This document shows, piece after piece, positions 1 to 9,053 of a DNA stretch of 64,000 nucleotides. Below the pieces are notes generated by a model. It was not told the DNA's origin and did no database searches. It saw nothing but the letters and a program-made list of their open reading frames with translations. Within the stretch, counting starts at the first letter, position 1. Each line of letters starts with the position of its first letter. Position numbers and translations under genes: made by a program. This DNA is from an uncultured Oscillospiraceae bacterium (GTDB lineage Bacteria > Bacillota > Clostridia > Oscillospirales > Oscillospiraceae): the NCBI GenBank assembly GCA_934561175.1, contig CAKTFW010000004.1, positions 1-64,000 on the forward strand. Direction: 5' to 3'.

Positions 1-900
1 CTCACCTCGGATGGCATGGCGGATGCGATCCATCAGTATTTTGGATTGGACTACCTGCATTTTTATGATGCGGCAGCGCCGCTGGTCAGCCGGGATTCAA
101 TCGATTTTGACAGGGCCTGGTTTGCATCCCGTTATGACAAGGGAACGGCGGATTATATCAACTGCGCGATGGAGCGGGAAGAATATGAGGCTTTTGTGGC
201 TGCACTGACAACGGGGGAACAGGCGCCGGTACACGGATTTGAAGATCAAAAGGTCTTTGAAGGCTGTATGCCGATTGAAGTTATGGCGCGGCGCGGTGTG
301 GATACCATTCGTTTTGGTCCGCTTAAGCCGGTCGGTTTGAAAGACCCGAAAACAGGTCGGGAGCCATGGTCTGTGGTACAGCTGCGGCAGGATAATGCGC
401 AGGGGACAATTTATAATTTAGTTGGCTTTCAGACGCATTTGAAATTCCCGGAACAGAAGCGGGTATTTTCAATGATTCCAGCGCTGCACGATGCGGAATT
501 TGTCCGCTATGGTGTGATGCACCGCAATACATTTTTGGATTCACCGCGGCTGTTGGATGCGTCCTATGCATCACGGAAGGATCCAATGGTGGCGTTTGCC
601 GGACAGATGACCGGTGTGGAAGGCTATGTAGAATCCACAGCCTCCGGTCTGGTGGCGGGAATCAGTATGGCCTGCAAGATTTTGGAAAAGCCGGTTCCGG
701 AGTTTCCAAGGGAGACGGCAATCGGTGCGCTGGCGCATTATATCAGCGACACTTCGGTGGGAATTTTCCAGCCAATGAATGTCAATTTTGGAATCATTTC
801 GCCGCTTGGCTATAAGGTCAAGGGCAAGCGAAACAAAAATGAGGCGCTGTCGAATCGGGCGCTTGAGAAAATCGACGCGCTGCGCGCCGACGGGATCTGA
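1..900 (+). CDS. trmFO: tRNA (uracil-54-C5)-methyltransferase TrmFO, 3' part
   Basis: The reading frame is already open at base 1, so the gene is cut by the window edge and only its last 299 codons are here. TrmFO is a folate- and FAD-dependent enzyme that makes ribothymidine at position 54 of tRNAs. Recognisable stretches are LTSDGMADAI at the left edge, FGPLKPVGL, QLRQDN, NLVGFQTHLKFPEQKRVF, the MHRNTFLDSP stretch and GQMTGVEGYVESTASGLVAG, the C-terminal FAD-binding signature of the GidA/TrmFO family. TrmFO lacks the long helical C-terminus of MnmG, and this protein ends soon after the signature, which favours TrmFO. plsX follows after 16 nt. The family assignment is sure; the N-terminal FAD motif is outside the window. 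Confidence 0.93.
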   Translation, partial: LTSDGMADAIHQYFGLDYLHFYDAAAPLVSRDSIDFDRAWFASRYDKGTADYINCAMEREEYEAFVAALTTGEQAPVHGFEDQKVFEGCMPIEVMARRGVDTIRFGPLKPVGLKDPKTGREPWSVVQLRQDNAQGTIYNLVGFQTHLKFPEQKRVFSMIPALHDAEFVRYGVMHRNTFLDSPRLLDASYASRKDPMVAFAGQMTGVEGYVESTASGLVAGISMACKILEKPVPEFPRETAIGALAHYISDTSVGIFQPMNVNFGIISPLGYKVKGKRNKNEALSNRALEKIDALRADGI

Positions 901-916
901 CGGAAGGAGACACCCT

Positions 917-1945
917 ATGAAAATCATTGTTGATGCGATGGGCGGCGATCATGCGCCGTCCCAGATTGTGGAGGGTGCAATTGCCGCTGCAGAAGAGGGA
1001 ATCGAAGTAATTCTGGTTGGCCGCGGTGAGAAAATCCTGGAGTGCCTTCAGGCAAAGAAAATTTATACTCTGCCGCGCGGCATTGAGATTGCCAACGCAG
1101 AAGAAGTGGTTACGATGGAGGATGAACCAACGGCGGTGCTCCGGACAAGAAAAAATTCTTCAATGGTGCTTGGTTTGCAAATGTTGGCGGCCGGACAGGG
1201 AGATGCACTTGTTTCCGCTGGCAGTACCGGTGCACTGCTGACCGCTGCAACGCTGCTTGTAAAGCGGCTGCCGGGAATTCGACGGGCGGCGCTTTCTCCG
1301 CAAATTCCCTCGAAAAATGGTACGACGCTTCTGGTAGATTGTGGTGCAAACGCGGAGTGTACACCGGAATTTTTGCAGCAGTTTGCGCTGATGGGCTCCT
1401 GTTATGCAGAGCGCATTATGGGACGCAAGGAACCGAAGGTCGGGTTGCTCAGCAACGGCACGGAAGCGACCAAAGGAACATCATTGGTGAAGCAGACCCA
1501 TGCGCTGCTGCAGCAGGCAGCTGATTGTGGCCAGATCCATTTCGTCGGCAATATTGAGGCGCGGGATGCATTGGAAGGAACTGTGGATGTGGTGGTAACC
1601 GATGGCTTTACGGGAAATGTACTGCTGAAAAGCATTGAAGGCACCGGAATGTTCTTTGCGGGAGAAATGAAAAAAATGTTCAAACGCAGTATGCTTTCCA
1701 AATTGGGGGCACTTTGCTGCCGCAGGGGTATTGGCGAGATTAAGAAGATGATGGACTATCGGGAAACCGGCGGGACAATGTTTATTGGTTTGACCAAACC
1801 GGTTGTAAAGGCACACGGATCTTCGGATGCGCTGGCAATCCGTAATGCGATCCGGCAGGCAGTAAAATGTGTGGATTCCAATGTAACCGGTGCAATTGCA
1901 GAGAGTATGCAACATAAGGCAGAGGGTGAGAAAAATGGCATCTGA
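917..1945 (+). CDS. plsX: phosphate acyltransferase PlsX
   Basis: 342 aa, the usual length. PlsX turns acyl-ACP into acyl-phosphate, the donor used by PlsY to start phosphatidic acid synthesis; it is a peripheral membrane enzyme. Visible family marks are the N-terminal IIVDAMGGDHAP, SAGSTGALL, LLVDCGANAECTP, GLLSNGTEATKGT, VVTDGFTGNVLLK and the C-terminal KAHGSSDALAIRNAI. The start at 917 is supported by GGAAGGAGA at 901-909; an in-frame upstream extension would run into trmFO. The gene overlaps rnc by 11 nt. In many Firmicutes acpP sits between plsX and rnc, but here it does not. Identification is firm. Confidence 0.96.
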   Translation: MKIIVDAMGGDHAPSQIVEGAIAAAEEGIEVILVGRGEKILECLQAKKIYTLPRGIEIANAEEVVTMEDEPTAVLRTRKNSSMVLGLQMLAAGQGDALVSAGSTGALLTAATLLVKRLPGIRRAALSPQIPSKNGTTLLVDCGANAECTPEFLQQFALMGSCYAERIMGRKEPKVGLLSNGTEATKGTSLVKQTHALLQQAADCGQIHFVGNIEARDALEGTVDVVVTDGFTGNVLLKSIEGTGMFFAGEMKKMFKRSMLSKLGALCCRRGIGEIKKMMDYRETGGTMFIGLTKPVVKAHGSSDALAIRNAIRQAVKCVDSNVTGAIAESMQHKAEGEKNGI

Positions 1946-2615
1946 ATTAGAAAAGCGGCTTGGATATACCTTCCGGGATCGGCTGTTGTTGGAGCATGCT
2001 TTGACACACAGTTCCTATGCGAACGAAAACCGACGGGATGGGTTGACAAGCAATGAGCGGCTCGAATTTTTGGGCGACTCCATTTTGGGATTTGTTGTAG
2101 CTTCGTACTTGTTCAAGATGTATCCGGACAAGCCGGAGGGAGAGCTGACGAAAATTCGCGCCGCGCTGGTCTGTGAAACAAGCCTGGCGGCAGTTGCGGC
2201 CAAGTTGGATTTGGGTGCAAACCTGCACCTTGGACATGGTGAAGAACATGGCGGTGGCCGCAAAAGCAGTAGTATTACTGCAGATGCGATGGAATCGGTA
2301 CTGGCGGCGGCATATTTGGATGGTGGCTTACCGGCGGCGAGCGGCATGATCCACCGCCTGATTCTCGGTGAGGATTCCCCGGCACAGAAGAACCAGGACT
2401 ACAAAACGCGCCTTCAGGAGCTGGTGCAGCGGGAGAAAAATCAGGTGCTCAGCTATCAATTGATGGCGGAAGTTGGCCCGGATCATGACAAACAGTTTAC
2501 TGTGGCGGTTCTTCTGAATGGCCGTCAGGTTGGCTGTGGCGATGGCAAGAGCAAAAAGCATGCAGAGCAGGCGGCGGCCTGTGCGGCAATTGCTGCCTTA
2601 TTTCCGGAAGAATAA
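1935..2615 (+). CDS. rnc: ribonuclease III
   Basis: 226 aa double-strand-specific endoribonuclease that processes rRNA precursors and structured mRNAs. The catalytic domain carries the signature ERLEFLGDS at residues 41-49 and the acidic residues D117 and E120 in ITADAMES. The C-terminal double-stranded RNA-binding domain covers about residues 156-224 (DYKTRLQELVQ through GKSKKHAEQAAA). The ATG at 1935 overlaps the end of plsX, which suggests translational coupling; GAGGGTGAG lies just upstream. A hairpin with a short T run follows, so this appears to be the last gene of the trmFO-plsX-rnc unit. Confidence 0.96.
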   Translation: MASELEKRLGYTFRDRLLLEHALTHSSYANENRRDGLTSNERLEFLGDSILGFVVASYLFKMYPDKPEGELTKIRAALVCETSLAAVAAKLDLGANLHLGHGEEHGGGRKSSSITADAMESVLAAAYLDGGLPAASGMIHRLILGEDSPAQKNQDYKTRLQELVQREKNQVLSYQLMAEVGPDHDKQFTVAVLLNGRQVGCGDGKSKKHAEQAAACAAIAALFPEE

Positions 2616-2618
2616 ATG

Positions 2619-2649
2619 GACGGCGCAGTCTTTTGGCTGCGCCGTTTTG
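2619..2649 (+). terminator. rho-independent terminator after rnc
   Basis: Arms ACGGCGCAG (2620-2628) and CTGCGCCGT (2637-2645) pair perfectly around an 8-nt loop and are followed by TTT. Confidence 0.8.
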
Positions 2650-2712
2650 CTGTATTTGAGAGAAATATGAAGAGAATTTTCGGCGGATCCTGTCAAAAGA
2701 CGGGGATTCTGG

Positions 2713-2741
2713 TTGCATTTGCGCTGTGAAATTGGTATTAT
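2713..2741 (+). promoter_or_regulatory. sigma-A promoter for smc
   Basis: TTGCAT (2713-2718), a 17-nt spacer and TATTAT (2736-2741). It lies between the rnc terminator and smc. Confidence 0.7.
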
Positions 2742-2787
2742 AAACTATCATGCAAACTGGAAGAATAGACCCTAAGGAGGCAGCGGT

Positions 2788-5700
2788 GTGTATCTGAAGT
2801 CATTGGAGATTCAGGGATTCAAGTCGTTCCCGGATAAAACCGTTCTGCAGTTCAGCGGCGACATTACGGCAATTGTCGGCCCGAATGGGAGCGGAAAATC
2901 GAATATCTCCGATGCGATTCGCTGGGTAATGGGGGAGCAGAGCTCCAAGGCGCTGCGCGGCGCCAAGATGGAGGATGTTATTTTTGGCGGTACAGCAAAG
3001 CGCAGCCAGCTCGGATTTGCAGAGGTTTCGCTGGTACTGGATAATACACGGGGCACTTTTTCTGTAGATGCTCCCGATGTGATGGTAACCCGCCGCTATT
3101 ATCGCTCCGGGGAGAGCGAATATTATATCAACCGGCAGTCGGCACGGCTGCGGGATGTCAATGAACTGTTTATGGATACCGGCCTCGGCCGGGAAGGCTA
3201 TTCCAATATTGGTCAGGGCCGGATTGACGAGATTCTGTCGGTCAAGAGTCAGGACCGGCGGGAGATTTTTGAAGAGGCGGCCGGTATTTCCAAATATCGC
3301 CACCGCAAGGAGGAGACGGAACGGCGTCTTGCCTCTGCAGAGGAAAATCTGCTGCGGATCGGCGATAAAATTTCAGAGCTGGAATTGCAGGTGGAGCCGC
3401 TGCGGGTTCAGGCGGAGAAGGCAAAGCAGTATCTGATATACCGGGATGAGCTGCGAGGCCTGGAGGTTACGGTTTGGCTGAATACCTTGGAAAAACTCAG
3501 TGAAACCGCACAAAAGGCAGAAGAAGACTACAACTCTGCCTCGTTTTTGCTGGCACAGGCACATGAGGATCAGGAGTCGCTCTATCGTAGTTCAGAGGAA
3601 TTCTCTGCGTCCCTGCGAGATTATGATCTGCAGACGGAAGAAATCCGGGGGCAGATTTCAGAGTTGGAGCAGCAGGAAAAGACACAGGAAGGGCAGACTG
3701 CGGTGCTGCAGGCACGATATGAAAACAACCTGCAAAATATCGAGCGGATTCACCGGGAAATGGACGATCAGCAGAGCCGCAGCGACGATCTTTCTGCACA
3801 GATTACTGAGCGGGAAACCAGAATTGCGGAAATTCGGGAAAAATTGACACAGCTGCAGACTGCGCTGCACGATGCATTGGAAAATGGTCGGCAGCTGGCA
3901 GATTCCAATGAAGGTCTGACGCGGCAACTGTTGGAGATGCGCAGCAGCCAGGCTGATGCACTCAGCAAGGCTGCGGAAAAGAAGGTAACGCTTAGTTCCA
4001 TTTCTGCATCATTGCAGGCGGTGCACGACCGGGCAAAAACCGCGCGGGAAGATCACGAGGCAGCTTTGCGGCGGCAGCAGACGGTCAAGACACAGGCAGA
4101 GTCCTGTGTGAAGCAGCTTCAGGCTGCCCAGGAGGAAGCGGTTGCGGCGCAAAATACCATTTCCGGCTACTCTCTGCGGATGAAGGCGCGTGCTGACAAG
4201 CGGGATGCGCTTCAGCAGAAAATGGCAGCGCTGAGGGTGGAGCTGGATACAACAGAACAGCGCATTCGCCTTTTTACAGAAATGGAAAAGGAATATGAGG
4301 GATTTTCCCGTGCGGTTCGCACGGTGATGCTGGAGGCGGAGCGTGGAAATCTGAAAAACATTCATGCACCGGTATCCCGTTTGCTGAAAACGGAAGATGC
4401 CTATACTTTGGCTATTGAGACGGCACTGGGCGGCAGTATGCAGAGTATTGTGGTTTCCACGGATCAGGATGGCAAAGCTGCAATTCAGATGTTGAAGCGC
4501 CGTGATGCCGGCCGTGCGACTTTTTTGCCGATATCCGCAACGCGTGGACGGGTTCTGAAGGAACCGGAGCTGCAGCATACACCCGGTGTTGTGGGAATTG
4601 CAGCTTCGTTGATTTCCTGTGAAGCACAATATCAGGAGATATTTGATAATTTGCTGGGACGAACGGTTGTGGCGGAAGATCTGGATTATGCGGTGCCGAT
4701 GGCAAAAAAGTTCGGCTATCGGTTCCGGATTGTGACACTGGACGGTCAGGTCTTGAACGCCGGCGGTTCCATGACCGGTGGTTCCTCCAATAAAAATGCG
4801 GGAATCTTGTCCCGCGCTAACGAATTGCAACGGCTGCAGCGTGTAAAAATTCAGCTGCAGACACAGCAGGCACAACTGCAGAAGGAATTGGATGAAGCAA
4901 CTCGCGCTGCAGCAGAAACAGCCTATGAAATTACAGAGGCCGAGGGAAGACTGCGTCAGTGTCAGGATGATGTACTGCGTTTGGAGGGTCAGCAGGGACA
5001 GTATCAGGTTTTGCTGAATACCTTGGATGCGGCATTGGGAGATTTTGACCGGGTTTTGCAGGAAGCGGCAGAGACGGATGGCCGTACGGCAGAGCAGGTG
5101 CGCACACTGCAGGCAGAGATTACAGCATTGGAGGAACAGGCGGCTGCAGCGGAGGCAAGGGCTTCGGCGCTTGCCGAAAGTCAGAATGCCTTGCAGCAGA
5201 AAAATCAGGGCATTACAGAGCGAATTACAGAGATTAAAATGAATGCGGCTGCGATGGAGGCAGAACAGACTGCGGCGCAGGATAATATTTTAAGACTGCA
5301 GGCGCTGGAAGTAGAGCGGGCCGGAGATCGAGATCAGAAGCTGATGGCGATTGCAGAATTTGAACAGGCGAACACTGCGATTTCGGAAGAAATTGCGCAG
5401 AGTCAGCAAAAGCACGCTGCGCTGCAGCAGCAAGCGGCTGAAACGCGCACGGCGCTGCAGCAGATCCTTACAGCTCGGATGGAATGTGAGAGCCGCCGGA
5501 CGCAGACGGAAAAACTGGCGCAGGAAAAAAACAAGGAAATTGTCCAGATGGAGCGTGAATGTGCAAGACTGGAACAAAAAAAGGCGTCCGCTGCGATGGA
5601 GGAAAAGCAGATTCTTGACAAGCTGTGGGATTCCTATGAACTGACTCATACTACGGCGCAGGCGGTACGACAAAAGATCGAGGATTTGCCGCAGGCAAAC

Positions 5701-6360
5701 AAACGAATTACAGAGCTGCGCCGGAAGATCTCTGCACTTGGAACGCCGAATCTCGGCGCGATTGAGGAGTTTGCCCGTGTCAATGAGCGTTATCAGTATC
5801 TGACGGGGCAGCGGGATGACATTCTGACTGCAAAAAAAGAACTCTCGGAAATTGTGCGGGAGATCACCGCAGAGATGACGGAAATTTTTCGCACAGAGTT
5901 CCGGAAAATCGATGAAGGGTTCCGTGCGACCTTTGCAGAGATGTTTGGCGGCGGCACTGCGCAGCTGATCCTGGAGGATGAAAATGATGTGCTGGGCTGC
6001 GGCATTGAGATCCGGGTGCAGCCGCCGGGTAAACAGCTTAAAACGATTACGCTGCTCTCAGGCGGCGAGAAAGCGCTGGTAGCGATTGCGCTGTATTTTG
6101 CAATTCTGAAAGTGCGTCCAACACCTTTCTGTATGCTCGATGAGATTGATGCGGCGCTGGATGACCGCAATGTGGTGCGCTACGCATCTTATTTGCGGAA
6201 TCTCAGCAGGGATACGCAGTTTATTGTCATTACCCACCGGCGTGGAACGATGGAAGAAGCGGATGTGCTCTATGGCGTTACCATGCAGGAACAGGGCGTT
6301 TCAAAGATGTTGTCGATTGATCTGAATGACATGGTGCGGCAACTCGGAATTCAGGCGTAA
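2788..6360 (+). CDS. smc: chromosome partition protein SMC
   Basis: 1190 aa, normal SMC length. SMC dimers with ScpA/ScpB load near parS sites and compact and separate the chromosome. The N-terminal ATPase half has Walker A GPNGSGKS at residues 31-38. Two long Glu/Gln-rich coiled coils flank a hinge at about residues 505-680, which contains the glycine-rich LNAGGSMTGGS. The C-terminal half has the ABC signature LLSGGEKALVAIALYF near residue 1088 and Walker B with D-loop FCMLDEIDAALDD near 1114. The start is GTG at 2788 with AAGGAGG at 2774-2780; other in-frame starts would delete the conserved first strand. ftsY follows after 14 nt, a common Firmicutes pair. Confidence 0.98.
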   Translation: MYLKSLEIQGFKSFPDKTVLQFSGDITAIVGPNGSGKSNISDAIRWVMGEQSSKALRGAKMEDVIFGGTAKRSQLGFAEVSLVLDNTRGTFSVDAPDVMVTRRYYRSGESEYYINRQSARLRDVNELFMDTGLGREGYSNIGQGRIDEILSVKSQDRREIFEEAAGISKYRHRKEETERRLASAEENLLRIGDKISELELQVEPLRVQAEKAKQYLIYRDELRGLEVTVWLNTLEKLSETAQKAEEDYNSASFLLAQAHEDQESLYRSSEEFSASLRDYDLQTEEIRGQISELEQQEKTQEGQTAVLQARYENNLQNIERIHREMDDQQSRSDDLSAQITERETRIAEIREKLTQLQTALHDALENGRQLADSNEGLTRQLLEMRSSQADALSKAAEKKVTLSSISASLQAVHDRAKTAREDHEAALRRQQTVKTQAESCVKQLQAAQEEAVAAQNTISGYSLRMKARADKRDALQQKMAALRVELDTTEQRIRLFTEMEKEYEGFSRAVRTVMLEAERGNLKNIHAPVSRLLKTEDAYTLAIETALGGSMQSIVVSTDQDGKAAIQMLKRRDAGRATFLPISATRGRVLKEPELQHTPGVVGIAASLISCEAQYQEIFDNLLGRTVVAEDLDYAVPMAKKFGYRFRIVTLDGQVLNAGGSMTGGSSNKNAGILSRANELQRLQRVKIQLQTQQAQLQKELDEATRAAAETAYEITEAEGRLRQCQDDVLRLEGQQGQYQVLLNTLDAALGDFDRVLQEAAETDGRTAEQVRTLQAEITALEEQAAAAEARASALAESQNALQQKNQGITERITEIKMNAAAMEAEQTAAQDNILRLQALEVERAGDRDQKLMAIAEFEQANTAISEEIAQSQQKHAALQQQAAETRTALQQILTARMECESRRTQTEKLAQEKNKEIVQMERECARLEQKKASAAMEEKQILDKLWDSYELTHTTAQAVRQKIEDLPQANKRITELRRKISALGTPNLGAIEEFARVNERYQYLTGQRDDILTAKKELSEIVREITAEMTEIFRTEFRKIDEGFRATFAEMFGGGTAQLILEDENDVLGCGIEIRVQPPGKQLKTITLLSGGEKALVAIALYFAILKVRPTPFCMLDEIDAALDDRNVVRYASYLRNLSRDTQFIVITHRRGTMEEADVLYGVTMQEQGVSKMLSIDLNDMVRQLGIQA

Positions 6361-6374
6361 ATGAGGAGATTATT

Positions 6375-7265
6375 ATGGGATTCTTTGAAAAAGTAAAAGC
6401 AGGTTTGACCAAAACCAGAAACTCGCTTGGTAATGTGTTTTCTTTTAGCAGCATTGACGATGATTTTTATGATGAGCTGGAGGAAAATCTGATTTTGGCA
6501 GATCTCGGCGCGGGAACTGCGACGGAGGCCGTTGAGAAGCTGCGGGAAAAGGTGCGCGCGGAACACCTGAAGGATGCGGATGCAGTGCGTGCGGCACTGC
6601 GGCAGATTTTGACAGAAATGCTGCAGGTTGGTGATCCGAAACTGAAACTGACAACGAAACCGTCAGTGGTTCTGGTGATTGGCGTTAATGGCGTGGGGAA
6701 GACAACGACCATTGGAAAGCTGGCAGGCCAGCTGCACAGCGCCGGAAAAAAAGTTTTGCTTTGTGCAGCAGATACCTTCCGCGCAGCAGCAGCCGATCAA
6801 TTGGAAATTTGGGCTGGCCGTGCGGGCGTAGATATCATCCGCCAGGATGAGGGTGCAGATCCTGCAGCAGTGGTATTTGACGCAATTTCGGCGGCACGCG
6901 CACGCGGCAGTGATGTCATTCTCTGTGATACGGCAGGCCGTCTGCACAATAAACAGAATCTGATGAATGAGCTTGGGAAGATTTCCAGAATTATTGACCG
7001 GGAACTGCCGGGATGCGATAAGGAAGTGCTGTTGGTGCTCGATGGCACAACCGGACAAAATGGTCTGTCTCAGGCACGGGAATTTAAACAGGCTGCAGGT
7101 TTGACAGGATTGGTTCTGACGAAACTGGACGGTACGGCAAAGGGCGGCATTGTGGTTGCGGTGGCGCGGGAATTGCAGGTGCCGGTTAAATATATCGGCG
7201 TAGGTGAGCAGATCGATGACCTGATGGCGTTTGACGCTGCGGCGTTTACGGAAGCGCTGTTGTAA
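6375..7265 (+). CDS. ftsY: signal recognition particle receptor FtsY
   Basis: 296 aa SRP-receptor GTPase that docks Ffh-ribosome complexes at the membrane. It has the helical N domain (about 20-90) and the G domain with Walker A GVNGVGKT at residues 103-110, followed by DTFRAAAADQLEIWAGR, CDTAGRLHNK, TKLDGTAKGG and GVGEQIDDLMAFD. The long acidic A domain of the E. coli protein is absent, as in most Firmicutes, leaving a short amphipathic N-terminus that begins GFFEKVKAGL. ATG at 6375 is preceded by GAGGAG. It sits between smc and rph; ffh is not in this window. Confidence 0.97.
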   Translation: MGFFEKVKAGLTKTRNSLGNVFSFSSIDDDFYDELEENLILADLGAGTATEAVEKLREKVRAEHLKDADAVRAALRQILTEMLQVGDPKLKLTTKPSVVLVIGVNGVGKTTTIGKLAGQLHSAGKKVLLCAADTFRAAAADQLEIWAGRAGVDIIRQDEGADPAAVVFDAISAARARGSDVILCDTAGRLHNKQNLMNELGKISRIIDRELPGCDKEVLLVLDGTTGQNGLSQAREFKQAAGLTGLVLTKLDGTAKGGIVVAVARELQVPVKYIGVGEQIDDLMAFDAAAFTEALL

Positions 7266-7276
7266 AGGAGTTTGCC

Positions 7277-7993
7277 ATGCGGATTGATGGAAGAAAAAAC
7301 GATGCGCTTCGGCCGGTCAAGCTGACATTGGGGTTTACAAAATTTGCAGAGGGCAGCTGCCTGATTGAATGTGGAAATACAGTTGTGCTGTGCAATGCTT
7401 CGGTGGAGGAGCGCGTGCCGAAGCATGTGCTCTCCGGTGGTTGGATCACTGCGGAGTATTCCATGCTGCCGCGCGCAAATCGAGAGCGATCTTCGCGGGA
7501 CATCAGCCGGTTGAAGCTGGCACCGCGCTCTGCTGAAATTCAGCGGCTCGTGGGCCGCAGTCTGCGCAGCGCGGCAGATCTTCAGCAGTTGGGGGAGCGG
7601 ACGATCACGGTTGACTGCGATGTGCTGCAGGGAGACGGCGGAACCCGCACCGCTTCTGTGACAGGTGGATTTATCGCATTGGCGCTCGCCTGCAGAAAAC
7701 TCCTGGAGCAGGAAAAGATCGAGACCATGCCGCTTCGGAATTTTGTATCCGGCATTAGTGCTGGAATTGTTGATGAGACGCCGATGCTGGATCTGTGTTA
7801 TGAGGAAGATTCCCGTGCGATGGTGGATCTGAATTGTGTGATGACAGACAGCGGCGAGATTGTGGAACTACAGGGAACCGGTGAAGGTCGCCCCTTTACC
7901 GTGGCGGAACAGCAGACGCTGGTGCAGCTGTGCCAAAAGGGCAATGCGGAATTGCAGCAGCTGCAGAAAGCATATTTGGGGGAACTCGCATGA
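7277..7993 (+). CDS. rph: ribonuclease PH
   Basis: 238 aa phosphate-dependent 3'-to-5' exoribonuclease that trims the 3' ends of tRNA precursors. Family marks are the N-terminal MRIDGRKNDALRPV, FAEGSCLIECGNT, RSLRSAADL, the active-site region DCDVLQGDGGTRTASVTGG and LDLCYEEDSRAMVDLNCVMT. AAGGAG lies at 7265-7270. The stop overlaps the start of rdgB (ATGA), and the rph-rdgB pairing is conserved across Firmicutes and helps identify both. Confidence 0.97.
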   Translation: MRIDGRKNDALRPVKLTLGFTKFAEGSCLIECGNTVVLCNASVEERVPKHVLSGGWITAEYSMLPRANRERSSRDISRLKLAPRSAEIQRLVGRSLRSAADLQQLGERTITVDCDVLQGDGGTRTASVTGGFIALALACRKLLEQEKIETMPLRNFVSGISAGIVDETPMLDLCYEEDSRAMVDLNCVMTDSGEIVELQGTGEGRPFTVAEQQTLVQLCQKGNAELQQLQKAYLGELA

Positions 7994-8595
7994 AAGCAGT
8001 GCTGGCAAGCAAAAATCAGAAGAAGCTCAAAGAGCTGCAGGCGATTCTGCAGGAACTGGATATGGAGTGCGTGCTGGAATCCGAGATCGGGATTGACTTG
8101 GATGTAGAAGAAACCGGCACGACCTTCGAGGAGAACTCTTATTTGAAAGCGAACGCAGTAATGCAGGCGGCCGGAATGCCGGCAATTGCCGATGACTCTG
8201 GCCTGGAGGTTGACGCGCTGGATGGTGCGCCGGGCGTTTACTCGGCTCGTTATGGCGGGGATGCGTGCCGTAACGATCAGGAGCGAAATGCGCTGCTGCT
8301 GAAAAATCTTGCTGGAGTTCCGGATGAGAAGCGTACTGCACGGTTCGTTTCGGTGATTACCTGTTGTATGCCGGATGGCACAACCATTTTAGCGCGCGGA
8401 AGCTGCGATGGTGTGATTTTGCATAGCGCGTGTGGAGAAAATGGATTTGGTTATGATCCGTTATTTTATGTTCCCAAAGAGGGAAAAACCTTTGCAGAGC
8501 TTCCGGCAGAACGAAAAAATCAGATTTCTCACCGTGGACGCGCATTAGCGCTGTTTGCGGAGAAAATGAAGGAGACACTGTATGCTGACAAGTAA
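7990..8595 (+). CDS. rdgB: XTP/dITP diphosphatase (RdgB/HAM1)
   Basis: 201 aa pyrophosphatase that removes non-canonical purine nucleotides (XTP, dITP) before they enter nucleic acids. It has the N-terminal substrate motif SKNQKKLKELQ, the TTFEENSYLKA stretch, IADDSGLEVDALDGAPGVYS, GYDPLFYVP, and the C-terminal ISHRGRAL. The ATG at 7990 overlaps the rph stop by four bases, so the longer in-frame extension inside rph is rejected. Its end overlaps the next gene by 14 nt. Confidence 0.97.
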   Translation: MKAVLASKNQKKLKELQAILQELDMECVLESEIGIDLDVEETGTTFEENSYLKANAVMQAAGMPAIADDSGLEVDALDGAPGVYSARYGGDACRNDQERNALLLKNLAGVPDEKRTARFVSVITCCMPDGTTILARGSCDGVILHSACGENGFGYDPLFYVPKEGKTFAELPAERKNQISHRGRALALFAEKMKETLYADK

Positions 8596-9034
8596 AGAAC
8601 GCGCGGAATTGCGCGCACAGGCCAATACACTTGAACCGATTGTCATTGTCGGAAAAGGCGGAATTACGGAAAACCTGATTGTGCAGACAAGCGACGCACT
8701 GAATGCACGGGAGCTGATCAAGTGCCGGGTACTGGAGACGGCGCTGATGAGTGCACGCGAAGCGTGCGACGCACTCTGTGAGGCCACCGGTGCGGAAGGC
8801 ATTCAGGTGGTAGGAAGCAAGTTTGTGCTCTACCGAAAGAGCGAAAAGCAGCCAAAGCCGAATCCGCCGAAGAAAAAGACAGTAAATCCGGTGAAACGCG
8901 GCGTCCAGCAGCGCAGAAAGAAGGCTCGCGCGGAACGGGAGAAAAGAGATGCGTATTTTAAGCAGGCTGCGATTCAGGCATCGATTGAACGGCAAAAAGC
9001 TAAGAAACGGAATCAAACCGAGGAAGAATTTTAA
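8582..9034 (+). CDS. yhbY: YhbY-type ribosome assembly RNA-binding protein (CRM domain)
   Basis: 150 aa. Residues 1-85 form a CRM/YhbY domain: LTSKERAELRAQA, IVIVGKGGITENLI with the GKGG loop, and VLYRKS at the end. Family members bind pre-50S particles and help 23S rRNA assembly. Residues 90-150 are an added Lys/Arg-rich, probably disordered tail; the domain alone is about 95 aa in B. subtilis. The gene overlaps rdgB by 14 nt and is followed by nadD, the usual order. Confidence 0.92.
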   Translation: MLTSKERAELRAQANTLEPIVIVGKGGITENLIVQTSDALNARELIKCRVLETALMSAREACDALCEATGAEGIQVVGSKFVLYRKSEKQPKPNPPKKKTVNPVKRGVQQRRKKARAEREKRDAYFKQAAIQASIERQKAKKRNQTEEEF

Positions 9035-9053
9035 TTTTGGCGGGTGATTTCTT

